NCBI RefSeq assembly: GCF_015074785.1
Contig: NZ_CP042464.1
Coordinates: 1,736,001 to 1,800,000, forward strand
From: Segatella copri
GTDB taxonomy: Bacteria; Bacteroidota; Bacteroidia; Bacteroidales; Bacteroidaceae
DNA length: 64,000 nucleotides
Reading direction: 5' to 3'
Of the stretch, positions 8,878-17,683 are shown piece after piece (the stretch's first letter is position 1; the number at the start of each line of letters is the position of its first letter). A model generated the notes under the pieces. The model ran no database searches, was not told the origin of the DNA, and saw nothing but the letters and a program-made list of their open reading frames with translations. A program made the position numbers and the translations under genes.

Positions 8878-8937
8878 TGTTTCCTAATTAAACTTTGTTT
8901 TGCATTAAAGAAATGCAATGCTTGAGCAAAAATATTT

Positions 8938-9561
8938 TTATTTCTCTATCAGTCCCTCTACATACTTGCAGAGGATACCGATGCCCTTGAGGTTTTCGCC
9001 ACCCTGAGGAATGATGATGTCAGCATAGCGCTTGGTGGGTTCGATAAACTGCTCGTGCATCGGCTTCAGGACCTTGAGGTATCGGTCTACCACCATCGAT
9101 ACGGTGCGACCCCTGTCGATGGTATCACGCTGAATGTTGCGTATCAGGCGCTCATCAGCATCGGTATCCACGAACACCTTCAGGTCCATCAGGTCTCTCA
9201 ACTTCTTGTCCACCAGCGTCATGATGCCTTCGATGATCACAACCGGCTTGGGGTCAACGTGAACCGTTTCCGGTTCACGGTTGCATTTGATATAACTATA
9301 GGTGGGTTGCTCTATCGCTTTGCCAGCACGCAGATCAGCGAGCTGCTGGTGCAAAAGCTTCCAATCGAATGCCGACGGGTGGTCGAAGTTGATCTGATGA
9401 CGTTCTTCCTCGGTCATCTGCGAGGTATCGTTATAATATGAATCGAGGGGCACCACAGCCACATAATGAGGCGGCAGCACTTCTACGAGTTTTTTCACCA
9501 CAGTGGTCTTGCCGGAGCCTGTACCTCCCGCAATGCCAATAACGGTCACTTTATCTTTCAT
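8938..9561 (-). CDS. udk: Uridine kinase
   Basis: 207 residues, the usual length. Walker A GGTGSGKT spans 12-19. LDSYYND and the substrate-loop region NFDHPSAFDW follow, then the lid-type segment RNIQRDTIDRGR, typical of uridine/cytidine kinases of the PRK family. It phosphorylates uridine or cytidine to UMP/CMP in pyrimidine salvage. It is the last gene of a minus-strand run with the DNA glycosylase (14-nt gap) and the secreted EEP nuclease. That order (nuclease, base excision, nucleoside kinase) fits use of nucleic-acid breakdown products. Confidence 0.92.
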   Translation of the reverse strand: MKDKVTVIGIAGGTGSGKTTVVKKLVEVLPPHYVAVVPLDSYYNDTSQMTEEERHQINFDHPSAFDWKLLHQQLADLRAGKAIEQPTYSYIKCNREPETVHVDPKPVVIIEGIMTLVDKKLRDLMDLKVFVDTDADERLIRNIQRDTIDRGRTVSMVVDRYLKVLKPMHEQFIEPTKRYADIIIPQGGENLKGIGILCKYVEGLIEK

Positions 9562-9575
9562 ATTCTTTCTTCTTT

Positions 9576-10145
9576 CTATAAAATTTCATCAAACATCTTG
9601 CGGTAAAATTCAGCTTTCTTCTCCACTGCCATAGGATAGGCACGGGAACTGGAGGGCATGCGGTACAGACGGAGTCTGCGGCCCTCGAACTGGAATTCTG
9701 CATAGCCTCCCATCTCAGGCTTTTCCTTGATACCGAAGTGTTCTGAAAATACCTTCGTGGCAAGCTGGCCGGCTGTGAGCACCGCCCTGCAATGGGGCAG
9801 CTGGCGGAGCATGCCGTCGAGATTGGCGGGCTGCACTATCTGCAGATCCTTATCGGATGCCGTATTCTTGGTGCGTATCACCTGCTGTGCGGTATCATAG
9901 ATGGCGACGCCCTTCTCCCCGAGAAATTTCTTAATAGCATCGAGGCGGTAGGTCTTCTTCTCTACATCCACGAAATGGAACTTATCCTGGAAGTAGATAA
10001 TTCCGAATATCCTCCACATATCATTCTGGAAGTTGGGATAATACCAGGGCATGCACCACCGCTTCTCTGCAGGCGGAAACGTGCCGAGCATCAGCAACTT
10101 GGCATTGCCCGGCAGCCACGGCTCAAAAGGATGATTCTCAACCAT
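9576..10145 (-). CDS. Uracil/hypoxanthine-DNA glycosylase-superfamily protein
   Basis: 189 residues. Motif 1 of the uracil-DNA glycosylase superfamily appears as LGTFPP (20-25), followed by WYYPNFQNDMWR with Asn41, as in the deoxyinosine/mismatch-type branch (family GSFPS ... YYGHPRN). The C-terminal motif reads MPSSSRAYP, equivalent to LPSSSPAN of that branch. The expected role is excision of a deaminated base from DNA; the substrate (hypoxanthine versus uracil) is inference. It sits between the EEP nuclease gene (37-nt gap of heptad repeats) and udk (14 nt). There is no signal peptide, so it is cytoplasmic. Confidence 0.75.
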   Translation of the reverse strand: MVENHPFEPWLPGNAKLLMLGTFPPAEKRWCMPWYYPNFQNDMWRIFGIIYFQDKFHFVDVEKKTYRLDAIKKFLGEKGVAIYDTAQQVIRTKNTASDKDLQIVQPANLDGMLRQLPHCRAVLTAGQLATKVFSEHFGIKEKPEMGGYAEFQFEGRRLRLYRMPSSSRAYPMAVEKKAEFYRKMFDEIL

Positions 10146-10182
10146 TCAACTGTTAACTATAAACTCTTAACTATCAACTAAA

Positions 10183-11253
10183 TCAAAGCTTTTCCTTCAC
10201 CAGGTACATCACTACCGGCAGGTGATCGCTGTAGCCGTTAAGCCATCTGCCGCCTGCCTTGGTACGCAAAGGAGCACCCTTGTACTGACCCTCCTGCTGA
10301 ATGAGGTAATCGCGGCGGAAGATGTGGTTCTTCCAGAACTTCAGAGAACTGTAGTCCTTGTTCTTACTATCCCTGTTCAGGAGATTAGGCGTGATGACAA
10401 TCTGGTCGAAGAGATTCCATGAACCGCTGTAGAACAGGGTTCCCTTGCCCTCCTTAGCCAGGATGTTGTACCATGGATTGTACATATCATCGGCACCCAC
10501 CTCGCTGATTTCAGCCTTCGCCTTCAGCACCTTGTGCATGCTGGCGTTGGTAGGATCATCGTTCATATCACCCATCACGAACACTTTCATCGCCGGGTTC
10601 AACTTCAGCAAACTGTCTTTTACCACCTTAGTCTGGCGCGCTCCGCTCTCGCGATAGAACGAACTGGAGAAACGGCTTGGCCAGTGGCATACGATAACCG
10701 CCACATCCTCGCCCGCCAGCTCACCACGTACGGTGAAGAAACCACGGGTCTTGTAGGCAGAATCCTTGGCGAGTTCCTGTACGTAAGGCACCAATCGGGT
10801 ATTCTTCACCGTGAAGAGTGCCGGATTATAGAGCAGCGCACAGTCGATGCCTCGCTTATCGGGACCCTCGATATGGCAGAACTGCATATTTCTTGCCTTG
10901 AGAGGTGGCTGCGCGGTGAGATCTTTCAGCACGTTGGCATTTTCAACCTCAGACAGACCGATGAAGGCACAGCCCACGTTAGGCAGCACATCGGTACCCA
11001 TGTCGGCAAGTGCACGCGACATATTCTTGAGTTTATTGGTATATTTCATACCATTCCATCCCTTAGCAGGGAGATACTCATAATCATTCTTACCGGCATC
11101 ATGACAGGTATCGAAGAGGTTCTCCTGATTGTAGAAACCTACAGCATACACTTGAAACTGCCTGTTGCCTGAAGTCTGCGACTTTTTTTTCTGTGCTGTA
11201 GCGCCCAGCCCTATCATGAGGAGGGCAGCCAGCAAGAGCAATTGTTTTCTCAT
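10183..11253 (-). CDS. Secreted endonuclease/exonuclease/phosphatase (EEP) family protein
   Basis: 356 residues with a cleavable signal peptide (LLLLAALLMIGLGATAQ). EEP motifs in order are NQENLFD (Asn42-Asp48), GLSEVEN (metal Glu), CHWPSR.S, VMGDMNDDP and the C-terminal SDH. All the metal and catalytic residues of the DNase I-like fold appear present, so it is probably an active Mg-dependent nuclease or phosphodiesterase outside the cytoplasm. It is divergently transcribed from the TonB receptor/OB-fold lipoprotein operon across a 344-bp intergenic region, which suggests a shared task. A minus-strand -7 box (TATCTTTG) is at 11321-11328. Confidence 0.85.
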   Translation of the reverse strand: MRKQLLLLAALLMIGLGATAQKKKSQTSGNRQFQVYAVGFYNQENLFDTCHDAGKNDYEYLPAKGWNGMKYTNKLKNMSRALADMGTDVLPNVGCAFIGLSEVENANVLKDLTAQPPLKARNMQFCHIEGPDKRGIDCALLYNPALFTVKNTRLVPYVQELAKDSAYKTRGFFTVRGELAGEDVAVIVCHWPSRFSSSFYRESGARQTKVVKDSLLKLNPAMKVFVMGDMNDDPTNASMHKVLKAKAEISEVGADDMYNPWYNILAKEGKGTLFYSGSWNLFDQIVITPNLLNRDSKNKDYSSLKFWKNHIFRRDYLIQQEGQYKGAPLRTKAGGRWLNGYSDHLPVVMYLVKEKL

Positions 11254-11597
11254 ACAATATTAATTATTAATGTATACCTTATTATATATGTATTTCTTAA
11301 ATTCATAAGGAAATACGCAGCAAAGATACCTAAAAAACCGGAAATATCTCCATAAAAACGAATAATTTTTCAGTTTTCATGCATTTTTAACATAAATAAC
11401 TTCTCTTTTAAAAAAAATTTTTGTTACTTTGCAGCACTAATAATTATTTTTGATCGGGACAGAAGACACAAGACCAGAAACCATGATAAGTCCCCCTTAC
11501 AGTTTACCTAAACAAAATCCAACGGGACTATAAATATATCATCACTGCTCAAAGAAATCACTGTTGCCGATCTATTAATATTTAAAACATATAAACT
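11254..11597. other. Divergent intergenic region, EEP nuclease / TonB receptor
   Basis: 344 bp with no gene. The minus-strand -7 box TATCTTTG is at 11321-11328. Plus-strand -7-like boxes are TTACTTTG (11424-11431) and TATTTTTG (11445-11452, with TTTTG at 11419-11423). Either plus-strand start gives a long 140-160 nt leader for the receptor gene. No clear riboswitch fold was seen. Confidence 0.5.
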
Positions 11598-14198
11598 ATG
11601 CAGAAGAAAGTAAACTTAGCAATGTTAGCGCTCTTCTCGTGTTCATTGGCTATGGCTCAGAACGAAAAGACTGACCAGAACGTAGCACAGGGACTTGACG
11701 AGAATGCTTTCACCTTCTCCGAGGCACAGTTGGGCGAGGACGATGACATGTCATCCAATGTCACCATCCTCAATTCTACCAGCAACGTATACGCGAGCCA
11801 GGCAGGTTATCTGTTCTCGCCTGCACGTTTCCGCTACCGTGCCTTCAACCAGAAGTACAACGATGTCTATATCAACGGTGCTTCCATGAACGACATGGAG
11901 ACCGGACAGTTCCGTTTCTCCAACATCGGCGGTTTGAACCGATTCTCCAGGAACGTAGACTTCGCCCTGCCTTTCGAAGCCAACGGCTATTCGATGACGG
12001 GCATGGCAGGCTCCAACAACTATGATTTCCGTGCCGGAAGCATGCAGGAAGGACAGTATGCCAGCGTAGGTGTTGCCAACCGCAACTATACCCTGCGCGG
12101 ACTCTACTCCTACTCCAGCGGTTTCAACGAGAAGGGATGGGCCATTACAGCCGGTCTCACCTACCGCTGGGCTAACCAGGGATACGTAGAGGGAACCATT
12201 TACAACGCCCTCTCCTATTTCTTCGGTGTACAGAAGAAGTGGATGAACGGCCACTCGCTGAGCTTCTCTACATGGGGTAACCCGACAGAAAGAAGCACCC
12301 AGGGAGCATCTACCGACGAGGCTTACTGGCTGGCAAACGACTACCAGTATAACCCATACTGGGGATACCAGAACGGACACAAGAGAAACTCACGCGTAGT
12401 GAACGACTTTGCCCCTTCTGCCATCGCTACATGGGACTGGGAAATCAACGACCAGATGAAGCTCACCACATCGGTGTTCGGAAAATACTCTATGTACAAG
12501 AGCACCAAGCTCAACTACAACAACGCAGAGAATCCACAGCCAGACTACTGGAAGAACATGCCATCTGCCAACTACTATGTATGGGGCGACTACAAGAACG
12601 GCAACAACATGTATACCTGGGAAAACTGGAACAACGCCGTAAACTACTGGCAGGCAAGCAAGCAGAACCGACAGATTAACTGGGACCGCCTGTACTATGC
12701 CAACCAGCAGGCAGCCAAGAACGGACAAGATCTGCTCTACTATGTTCAGGCTAAGCACAACGACAACCTGACCCTGACCCTCTCGTCCGTGCTGAACACC
12801 AAGCTGACCAAGAAATCGAACCTGGCTACGGGTATCATGCTCGGAAAGAGTACCAACCAGCACTATCAGACACTGGAAGACATGCTGGGCGGTGCCATCT
12901 TCCACAACATCAACACCTATGCCCTGGGCGATTATCCTAAGACCGACCCACGTGTGCAGTACGACCTGAACACAGCCGGTCCTAACAACACAGGCAAGCT
13001 GGTTTACGAGGGTGACAAGTTCGGTTACGACTATCGCATCGACGTGAACAAGGCAAACGCATGGAGCACCTATACAGCCGAATTCTACAACATGAAGGCG
13101 ATGCTGAGCGGACGTATCGGATATACCGGAATGAACCGCCGCGGCTACATGCGCAACGGTATGGCACCGAACAACAGCCAGGGCAAGAGCGGCACAGCCA
13201 ACTTCCTGGACGGTGGCGTAAAGGGAAGCCTGAACGTGGATATGGGCAGAGGTCATGCCTTCAGCATCGGAGCCGGATACGAGCTGCGTGCGCCGATGGC
13301 AAGCACAGCCTTCATCTCGCCTGAAATCAGCAACGACTTCGTGACTAACCTCAAGAACGAGCGCATCTTCAGCTCTGAATTCAGCTACCTGTATCGCAAC
13401 GCATGGCTGAGTGCCAACGTGAGCGGTTACTACAGCCGACTGGAGAACGTTACGGAATGGCAGAACTTCTACAACGATGATGAGAACTCATTCACCTACG
13501 TGAGCATGACCGGACTGAAGAAGGAATACTATGGTGTAGAGGTGGGCGCTAAGTTCAAGCTCACATCATGGCTCGACCTGAAGACTCTGGGCGCTATGAG
13601 CGAGGCGAAGAACATCAACAATGTAAACGCCGTATACATGCTCTCAAAGAGTGCTGAGGTTTACCAGGACAAGGCTTACGTGATGAATATGCGCGAGAGT
13701 GGCACACCGCTCACAGTGGGAAGCATCGGTCTCGATGCCCACGTAAACGGATGGTTCGTCAACCTCAATGCCAACTACTACGACCGCATCTACCTCTCTT
13801 ATTCTCCAAGCTACAGATATGAGAAGGTGCTGACCAACCGCCAGGCTGCCTACAAGGCATTCCCTGAAATCTTTGCTCCTACTACACTCGACGGTATGAG
13901 CTGGACTGAGGATGCTGTAGCCCAGGAGAAGGGTCACGGAGGATGGATGGTTGACCTGAGCATAGGCAAGAGCGTGAGACTGAAGAAGGGATCTCTCAAC
14001 TTTAACCTCATGATTACCAACCTGCTGAACAACCAGACCATCGTAACAGGCGGATATGAGCAGAACTCTCGTTCAAGCTATACACTGGATGCTAACGGCA
14101 ACGTGAAGAATCCACGCCTCTACCAGTTCTCTAAGAATCCTAAGAAGTATTACACCTGGGGTACCAACGGCATGTTCCAGGTATCTTACAGATTCTAA
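11598..14198 (+). CDS. TonB-dependent receptor-like outer-membrane protein
   Basis: 866 residues. A signal peptide (ending MAQ) is followed by a short acidic stretch where a TonB box may lie, then a plug domain (VTILNSTSNVYASQAGY ... YNDVYINGASMNDMETG), then a long beta-barrel ending with an aromatic residue (FQVSYRF). Unlike classic SusC proteins it lacks an N-terminal carboxypeptidase-like domain, and no SusD gene follows. Two OB-fold lipoproteins follow at 37 and 45 nt, so the three form an operon. Family role: energised import across the outer membrane. From the neighbours I infer nucleic-acid fragments or nucleotides as cargo; this is untested. Confidence 0.75.
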   Translation: MQKKVNLAMLALFSCSLAMAQNEKTDQNVAQGLDENAFTFSEAQLGEDDDMSSNVTILNSTSNVYASQAGYLFSPARFRYRAFNQKYNDVYINGASMNDMETGQFRFSNIGGLNRFSRNVDFALPFEANGYSMTGMAGSNNYDFRAGSMQEGQYASVGVANRNYTLRGLYSYSSGFNEKGWAITAGLTYRWANQGYVEGTIYNALSYFFGVQKKWMNGHSLSFSTWGNPTERSTQGASTDEAYWLANDYQYNPYWGYQNGHKRNSRVVNDFAPSAIATWDWEINDQMKLTTSVFGKYSMYKSTKLNYNNAENPQPDYWKNMPSANYYVWGDYKNGNNMYTWENWNNAVNYWQASKQNRQINWDRLYYANQQAAKNGQDLLYYVQAKHNDNLTLTLSSVLNTKLTKKSNLATGIMLGKSTNQHYQTLEDMLGGAIFHNINTYALGDYPKTDPRVQYDLNTAGPNNTGKLVYEGDKFGYDYRIDVNKANAWSTYTAEFYNMKAMLSGRIGYTGMNRRGYMRNGMAPNNSQGKSGTANFLDGGVKGSLNVDMGRGHAFSIGAGYELRAPMASTAFISPEISNDFVTNLKNERIFSSEFSYLYRNAWLSANVSGYYSRLENVTEWQNFYNDDENSFTYVSMTGLKKEYYGVEVGAKFKLTSWLDLKTLGAMSEAKNINNVNAVYMLSKSAEVYQDKAYVMNMRESGTPLTVGSIGLDAHVNGWFVNLNANYYDRIYLSYSPSYRYEKVLTNRQAAYKAFPEIFAPTTLDGMSWTEDAVAQEKGHGGWMVDLSIGKSVRLKKGSLNFNLMITNLLNNQTIVTGGYEQNSRSSYTLDANGNVKNPRLYQFSKNPKKYYTWGTNGMFQVSYRF

Positions 14199-14234
14199 AG
14201 AGCAGTTTCTCTATAACAATAAAAAGAAAGAACA

Positions 14235-15455
14235 ATGAAAAAGATAAAATTCATAGCATTGGCATTCCTGGCACTGACCCTGGGGTCGTGTATGGGCGAC
14301 GGTTATGCTGACCCAGACCTGACCGAGAAGGTGCCTGCAGCTCCATGGGGCAACAACAGCCTGAGGGAGAAGAATGTGATCAGCATAGCAGATTTGAAGA
14401 CCCAGTTTGCTACGGTTATCAACAGCGACAATGGCTACAAGCAGATTGAGAAGGACATGATGATCAAGGCGGTAGTGACGGGCAATGATGTCAGTGGCAA
14501 TATCTACAACCAGGTGAGCGTACAGGATGCATCCGGCGCTATCATCATAGCCATCAACGGAAGTGGTCTGTCGGGTTATCTTCCTGTTGGTCAGGAGATT
14601 CTCGTAAACCTGAAGGGTCTCTATATCGGAAGTTACAAGAAGTTGCCTCAGATTGGCGGTGTGAATACCAAGCTCTCAGACGGAAGTCTGGGTATGGGAA
14701 AGATAGAGCGTGCTATCTGGAACGAGCACTTCAAGATTCTGAACCCTGGCGAGGCTGATGCAAGCACGGTAGTGCCAGAGGAGTTTGACCTGACAAAGCT
14801 TACTGATACAGACTATATGAATGCTAACGTGGGCAAGCTGATGACCCTGAAGAAGGTGAAGTTTGCCTCTGCCAACGGTACTAACGTATGGGCACCAGAT
14901 GATACCAATACAAGCCTGGAACTGATCGATGCCGAAACGGGCAAGAGAATCAGCAGCAGCAATCTGGTAGTGCGCAACTCGGGTTATTCTAAGTTTGCCA
15001 ACGAGGTGGTTCCACAGGGTGTATTCGATATCACCGGTATCTTCACCCGTTACAATAACACCTGGCAGATTGTGATTCGCAGCACAGATGATCTGAAGGC
15101 ATCAGAAACAGGCGGTACATTGGAGAAGCCTTACACTGTGGCTCAGGCACTGGAGAAGATCAATGCCGGTACAGCAGGCGATGCTAAGGTTTATGCTACC
15201 GGTATCATCGTAAAGGTGAAAGATGTAGATACTGGCACGTATGGTAACGGTACATTCGTTATCTCTGACGACGGTAAGGATACAGAAGGCAAGACTCTCG
15301 AGGTATTCCGTTGCTACAACATCGATGGTGCAAAGTGGACAGAGGAAACCAAGAAAATCCTTGTACCAGGCAAGAAGGTGGTTGTATCAGGCACCCTGCT
15401 TGATTATAACGGCACCAAAGAGATTAAGGGTGGCAATCTCATCTCTATCAAGTAA
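14235..15455 (+). CDS. Lipoprotein with DUF5689-like region and C-terminal OB-fold unit
   Basis: 406 residues. Lipobox LGSC puts the lipid Cys at residue 19. Residues about 45-290 resemble the Bacteroidota DUF5689 surface-lipoprotein region. From about 300 on (PYTVAQALEKINAG ... YATGIIVKVKD ... VSGTLLDYNGTKEI) there is one OB-fold unit of the same type as the two in the next gene. OB folds often bind single-stranded nucleic acid or oligosaccharide. It lies second in the TonB receptor operon and is probably displayed at the cell surface as the receptor's capture partner (inference). Confidence 0.7.
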   Translation: MKKIKFIALAFLALTLGSCMGDGYADPDLTEKVPAAPWGNNSLREKNVISIADLKTQFATVINSDNGYKQIEKDMMIKAVVTGNDVSGNIYNQVSVQDASGAIIIAINGSGLSGYLPVGQEILVNLKGLYIGSYKKLPQIGGVNTKLSDGSLGMGKIERAIWNEHFKILNPGEADASTVVPEEFDLTKLTDTDYMNANVGKLMTLKKVKFASANGTNVWAPDDTNTSLELIDAETGKRISSSNLVVRNSGYSKFANEVVPQGVFDITGIFTRYNNTWQIVIRSTDDLKASETGGTLEKPYTVAQALEKINAGTAGDAKVYATGIIVKVKDVDTGTYGNGTFVISDDGKDTEGKTLEVFRCYNIDGAKWTEETKKILVPGKKVVVSGTLLDYNGTKEIKGGNLISIK

Positions 15456-15499
15456 TTACTGATTATCAAAATAGTAACAATATTTAAAAAGACAATAAT

Positions 15500-16927
15500 A
15501 TGAAAAAGTATATATTTTCAGTTTTGATGGCGGCTATGGCTGCCTTCACATTCAGCAGCTGCGAGGATGTACCAGAGCCTTACACACAGCCTACCAAGCC
15601 TGATGCCGGTGGCACCACAGAGGGCGAGCCAAAGGGTACAGGTACTGCTGCCGACCCATTCAACAGCATTGCAGCTATCAACTATTGCAAGACCCTGGAG
15701 GCAGGCGTGGAGTCTGACAAAGAGGTCTATATCAAGGGCAAGGTAGTGAGCATCAAGGAGCAGTTCTCTACCAACTTCGGCAACGGTTCGTTCTACATCG
15801 CCGATGACGAGAGCAGCGAGAAGTTCTACATCTTCCGCTCACTCTATCTGGGCAACAAGAAATGGACCGCCAGCGACCCTGAACTCAAGGAAGGCGACGA
15901 GGTGGTAGTTTGCGCCAAGGTGATGAACTACATGGGCAACACCCCAGAGACCGTAGCCAACAAAACCTATCTGGTTTCCCTGAACGGCAAGACAGCCGAT
16001 GGCTCAGGCAGTGGCGACATCACAGGCACGGCAAAGGGCGATGGTTCTGCAGCCAACCCATTCAACAGCGTGGCAGCGCAGAAGTACACCGCAGCCCTGG
16101 CATCGGGCGTGGTTTCAGACAAGGAGTTCTACATCAAGGGTAAGGTACAGAGCATCAAGGAGCAGTTCTCTGCAGGCTACGGCAACGGTTCATTCTATAT
16201 TGCCGATGATGCCAACAGCACCCAGTTCTACATCTTCCGCATCTACTACTTCGGTGGCGAGAAGTGGAAGGAGGGCGATATGACCCTGAAGGAAGGCGAT
16301 GAGATCGTGGTTTGCGCTAAGCTCATCAACTACATGGGCAACACCCCAGAGACCAACCAGGGCGGTAAGCTCATCTCTGTAAATGGCAAGACCAGCGGCG
16401 AGGGCGGCGGCACCGTAACTCCGAAACCAGATCCAAACCCAGGCGAGGTAACAACAGGTGAGAATGGCGGCTTCGAGAACTGGACAGACAGCAAGCCAAC
16501 CAACTGGAACACCAACTCTGCCGGCAACGCAAGCCTCACCAAGAGCGAGGATGCCCACAGCGGCAAGTACTCAGTGCAGGTAGCTGGAACTAGCAACGCC
16601 AACAAGCGTCTCGGTTACAAGGAGATGAGTCTGAAGGCAGGTAAATATACTATCAAGTTCTACGCCAAGGCAGCCACAGCCACAGGTGCATCCGTATGCC
16701 CAGGTTATGTAGCCGTTAATGATGGCACCGTAGATTCACAGAACTACAATTATACCAAGCAGTATGTGAAGGTATCCAACACTGAGTGGACTTTGGTAGA
16801 GCAGGAAATAACCATAGAGAAAGATGGCACCTACAGCATCGTTATCATGAATGCCAAGAAGCCAGGTGCAGCCGTTCTCATCGACGACTTCACATTCTCA
16901 CTGGGCAGCACAGCGATTATCAAGTAA
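15500..16927 (+). CDS. Lipoprotein with two tandem OB-fold units and a C-terminal beta-sandwich
   Basis: 475 residues with lipobox FSSC (Cys at 21). Two near-identical OB-fold-like units (about residues 50-170 and 184-303) are separated by a Gly/Ser linker. They share KGKV.SIKEQFS, NGSFYIADD, FYIFR and YMGNTPET. The DNA repeats with an offset of 402 bp (134 codons). A Pro/Gly linker leads to a C-terminal carbohydrate-binding-like jelly roll (FENWTDSKPTNWN ... VLIDDFTF). It is last in the TonB receptor operon; a terminator follows. The likely role is a surface ligand-binding lipoprotein; the ligand is unknown. Confidence 0.7.
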   Translation: MKKYIFSVLMAAMAAFTFSSCEDVPEPYTQPTKPDAGGTTEGEPKGTGTAADPFNSIAAINYCKTLEAGVESDKEVYIKGKVVSIKEQFSTNFGNGSFYIADDESSEKFYIFRSLYLGNKKWTASDPELKEGDEVVVCAKVMNYMGNTPETVANKTYLVSLNGKTADGSGSGDITGTAKGDGSAANPFNSVAAQKYTAALASGVVSDKEFYIKGKVQSIKEQFSAGYGNGSFYIADDANSTQFYIFRIYYFGGEKWKEGDMTLKEGDEIVVCAKLINYMGNTPETNQGGKLISVNGKTSGEGGGTVTPKPDPNPGEVTTGENGGFENWTDSKPTNWNTNSAGNASLTKSEDAHSGKYSVQVAGTSNANKRLGYKEMSLKAGKYTIKFYAKAATATGASVCPGYVAVNDGTVDSQNYNYTKQYVKVSNTEWTLVEQEITIEKDGTYSIVIMNAKKPGAAVLIDDFTFSLGSTAIIK

Positions 16928-16964
16928 TTCCCTAAGTAGATATTATGTATTAGAAAAAATACTG

Positions 16965-17011
16965 ATCCCCTCGTCCTCTACGCAAACAGAGGCGATGGGG
17001 ATTTCTTTTTC
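16965..17011 (+). terminator. Terminator of the receptor/OB-fold operon
   Basis: A long imperfect hairpin (ATCCCC ... CCTCT / AGAGG ... GGGGAT) is followed by TTTCTTTTTCTT. Confidence 0.8.
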
Positions 17012-17101
17012 TTATCCATCGAAAACATAGTTGGCAGGAGGAAACGCGAACCTACGTATTATGCTCTTTTCCAAAATATTTCTTAAAAAGAAGAAGAAAT
17101 A

Positions 17102-17133
17102 TTTGGTGGTTTCAGGAAAAAAGCGTAACTTTG
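17102..17133 (+). promoter_or_regulatory. Promoter of rpmE2
   Basis: TTTGG (17102-17106), 19 nt, TAACTTTG (17126-17133). The sequence before the -33 box is AAATATTTGG, part of the palindrome seen in full at two other promoters in this window. Confidence 0.75.
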
Positions 17134-17134
17134 C

Positions 17135-17250
17135 AGCCTGAAATTGATAACAGGCTATAATGGGCATGCCCCGATAAGGGACACGAAATGATGCAACAAG
17201 CATCCCCATGACGTCTAATTTTAATAACCCAATAAAAATAAAAAAGAAAA
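17135..17250 (+). promoter_or_regulatory. Structured leader upstream of ribosomal protein L31
   Basis: A leader of about 110 nt with three local stems: AGCCTG/CAGGCT (17135-17140/17151-17156) at the transcript's 5' end, the palindrome GGGCATGCCC (17162-17171), and GATGC/GCATC (17190-17194/17200-17204). Autoregulatory L31 leaders are known in other phyla; a function here is inference. Confidence 0.4.
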
Positions 17251-17502
17251 ATGAAAAAAGGTATTCATCCAGAGAATTATCGTCCTGTAGTATTCAAGGA
17301 TATGTCTAACGGCGATATGTTCCTCTCTCAGTCTACATGCAAGACTAACGACACTGTTGAGTTCGAAGGCGAGACTTATCCAGTTGTTAAGATTGAAATC
17401 TCTAGCACATCTCACCCATTCTACACAGGTAAGAGCAAGCTCGTTGATACAGCGGGTCGCGTAGACCGCTTCATGAACCGTTACGGCAAATTGAAGAAGT
17501 AA
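17251..17502 (+). CDS. rpmE2: 50S ribosomal protein L31 type B
   Basis: 83 residues, the normal length for type B. It begins [17 protein letters not shown] and contains [22 protein letters not shown] and the C-terminal [13 protein letters not shown]. It lacks the CxxC zinc motifs of type A L31; only one Cys is present. It is part of the large subunit. It has its own promoter, a structured leader and a strong terminator, so it is monocistronic. Confidence 0.95.
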   Translation: MKKGIHPENYRPVVFKDMSNGDMFLSQSTCKTNDTVEFEGETYPVVKIEISSTSHPFYTGKSKLVDTAGRVDRFMNRYGKLKK

Positions 17503-17550
17503 TAATATACCTTTTTTATAAGGATATATTTATTATCGCAAAGATACTGA

Positions 17551-17595
17551 GTGCATTCCAGCGTAGTTGCATATACGTAGGAATGCACTTTTTTT
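17551..17595 (+). terminator. Terminator of rpmE2
   Basis: The 9-bp outer stem GTGCATTCC/GGAATGCAC has an inner CGTA/TACG pairing and is followed by seven T. Confidence 0.85.
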
Positions 17596-17683
17596 CTCTA
17601 TTCTATCCTCATGCAATCGATTTCTACATACATTATTATATAGAAAGCACTTAATCTTTAACTTCAAAACATTATCGAGAATT

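Larger units (their letters stand above)
8283..8937. other. Gene-free 655-bp spacer rich in repeats and hairpins
   Basis: No convincing gene. The spacer holds a 12-bp inverted repeat (AGCGTGATGGAT 8371-8382 / ATCCATCACGCT 8401-8412), a 10-bp hairpin (ATCTTCTTGC 8454-8463 / GCAAGAAGAT 8469-8478), a 22-bp tandem repeat array (8542-8735), a second pair of repeats also spaced 22 bp (8783-8818), and the uridine kinase terminator (8846-8877). A 142-codon plus-strand frame crosses it but encodes only the rotating translation of the repeats. Confidence 0.7.

Noticed and set aside
11598-16927. Classic SusC/SusD polysaccharide utilisation locus
   Set aside because: No SusD-like gene, no glycoside hydrolase, and the receptor lacks the carboxypeptidase-like N-terminal domain.
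17567-17683. Upstream start for the NUC1 nuclease
   Set aside because: It begins inside the rpmE2 terminator and would place the lipoprotein signal 40 residues into the protein.
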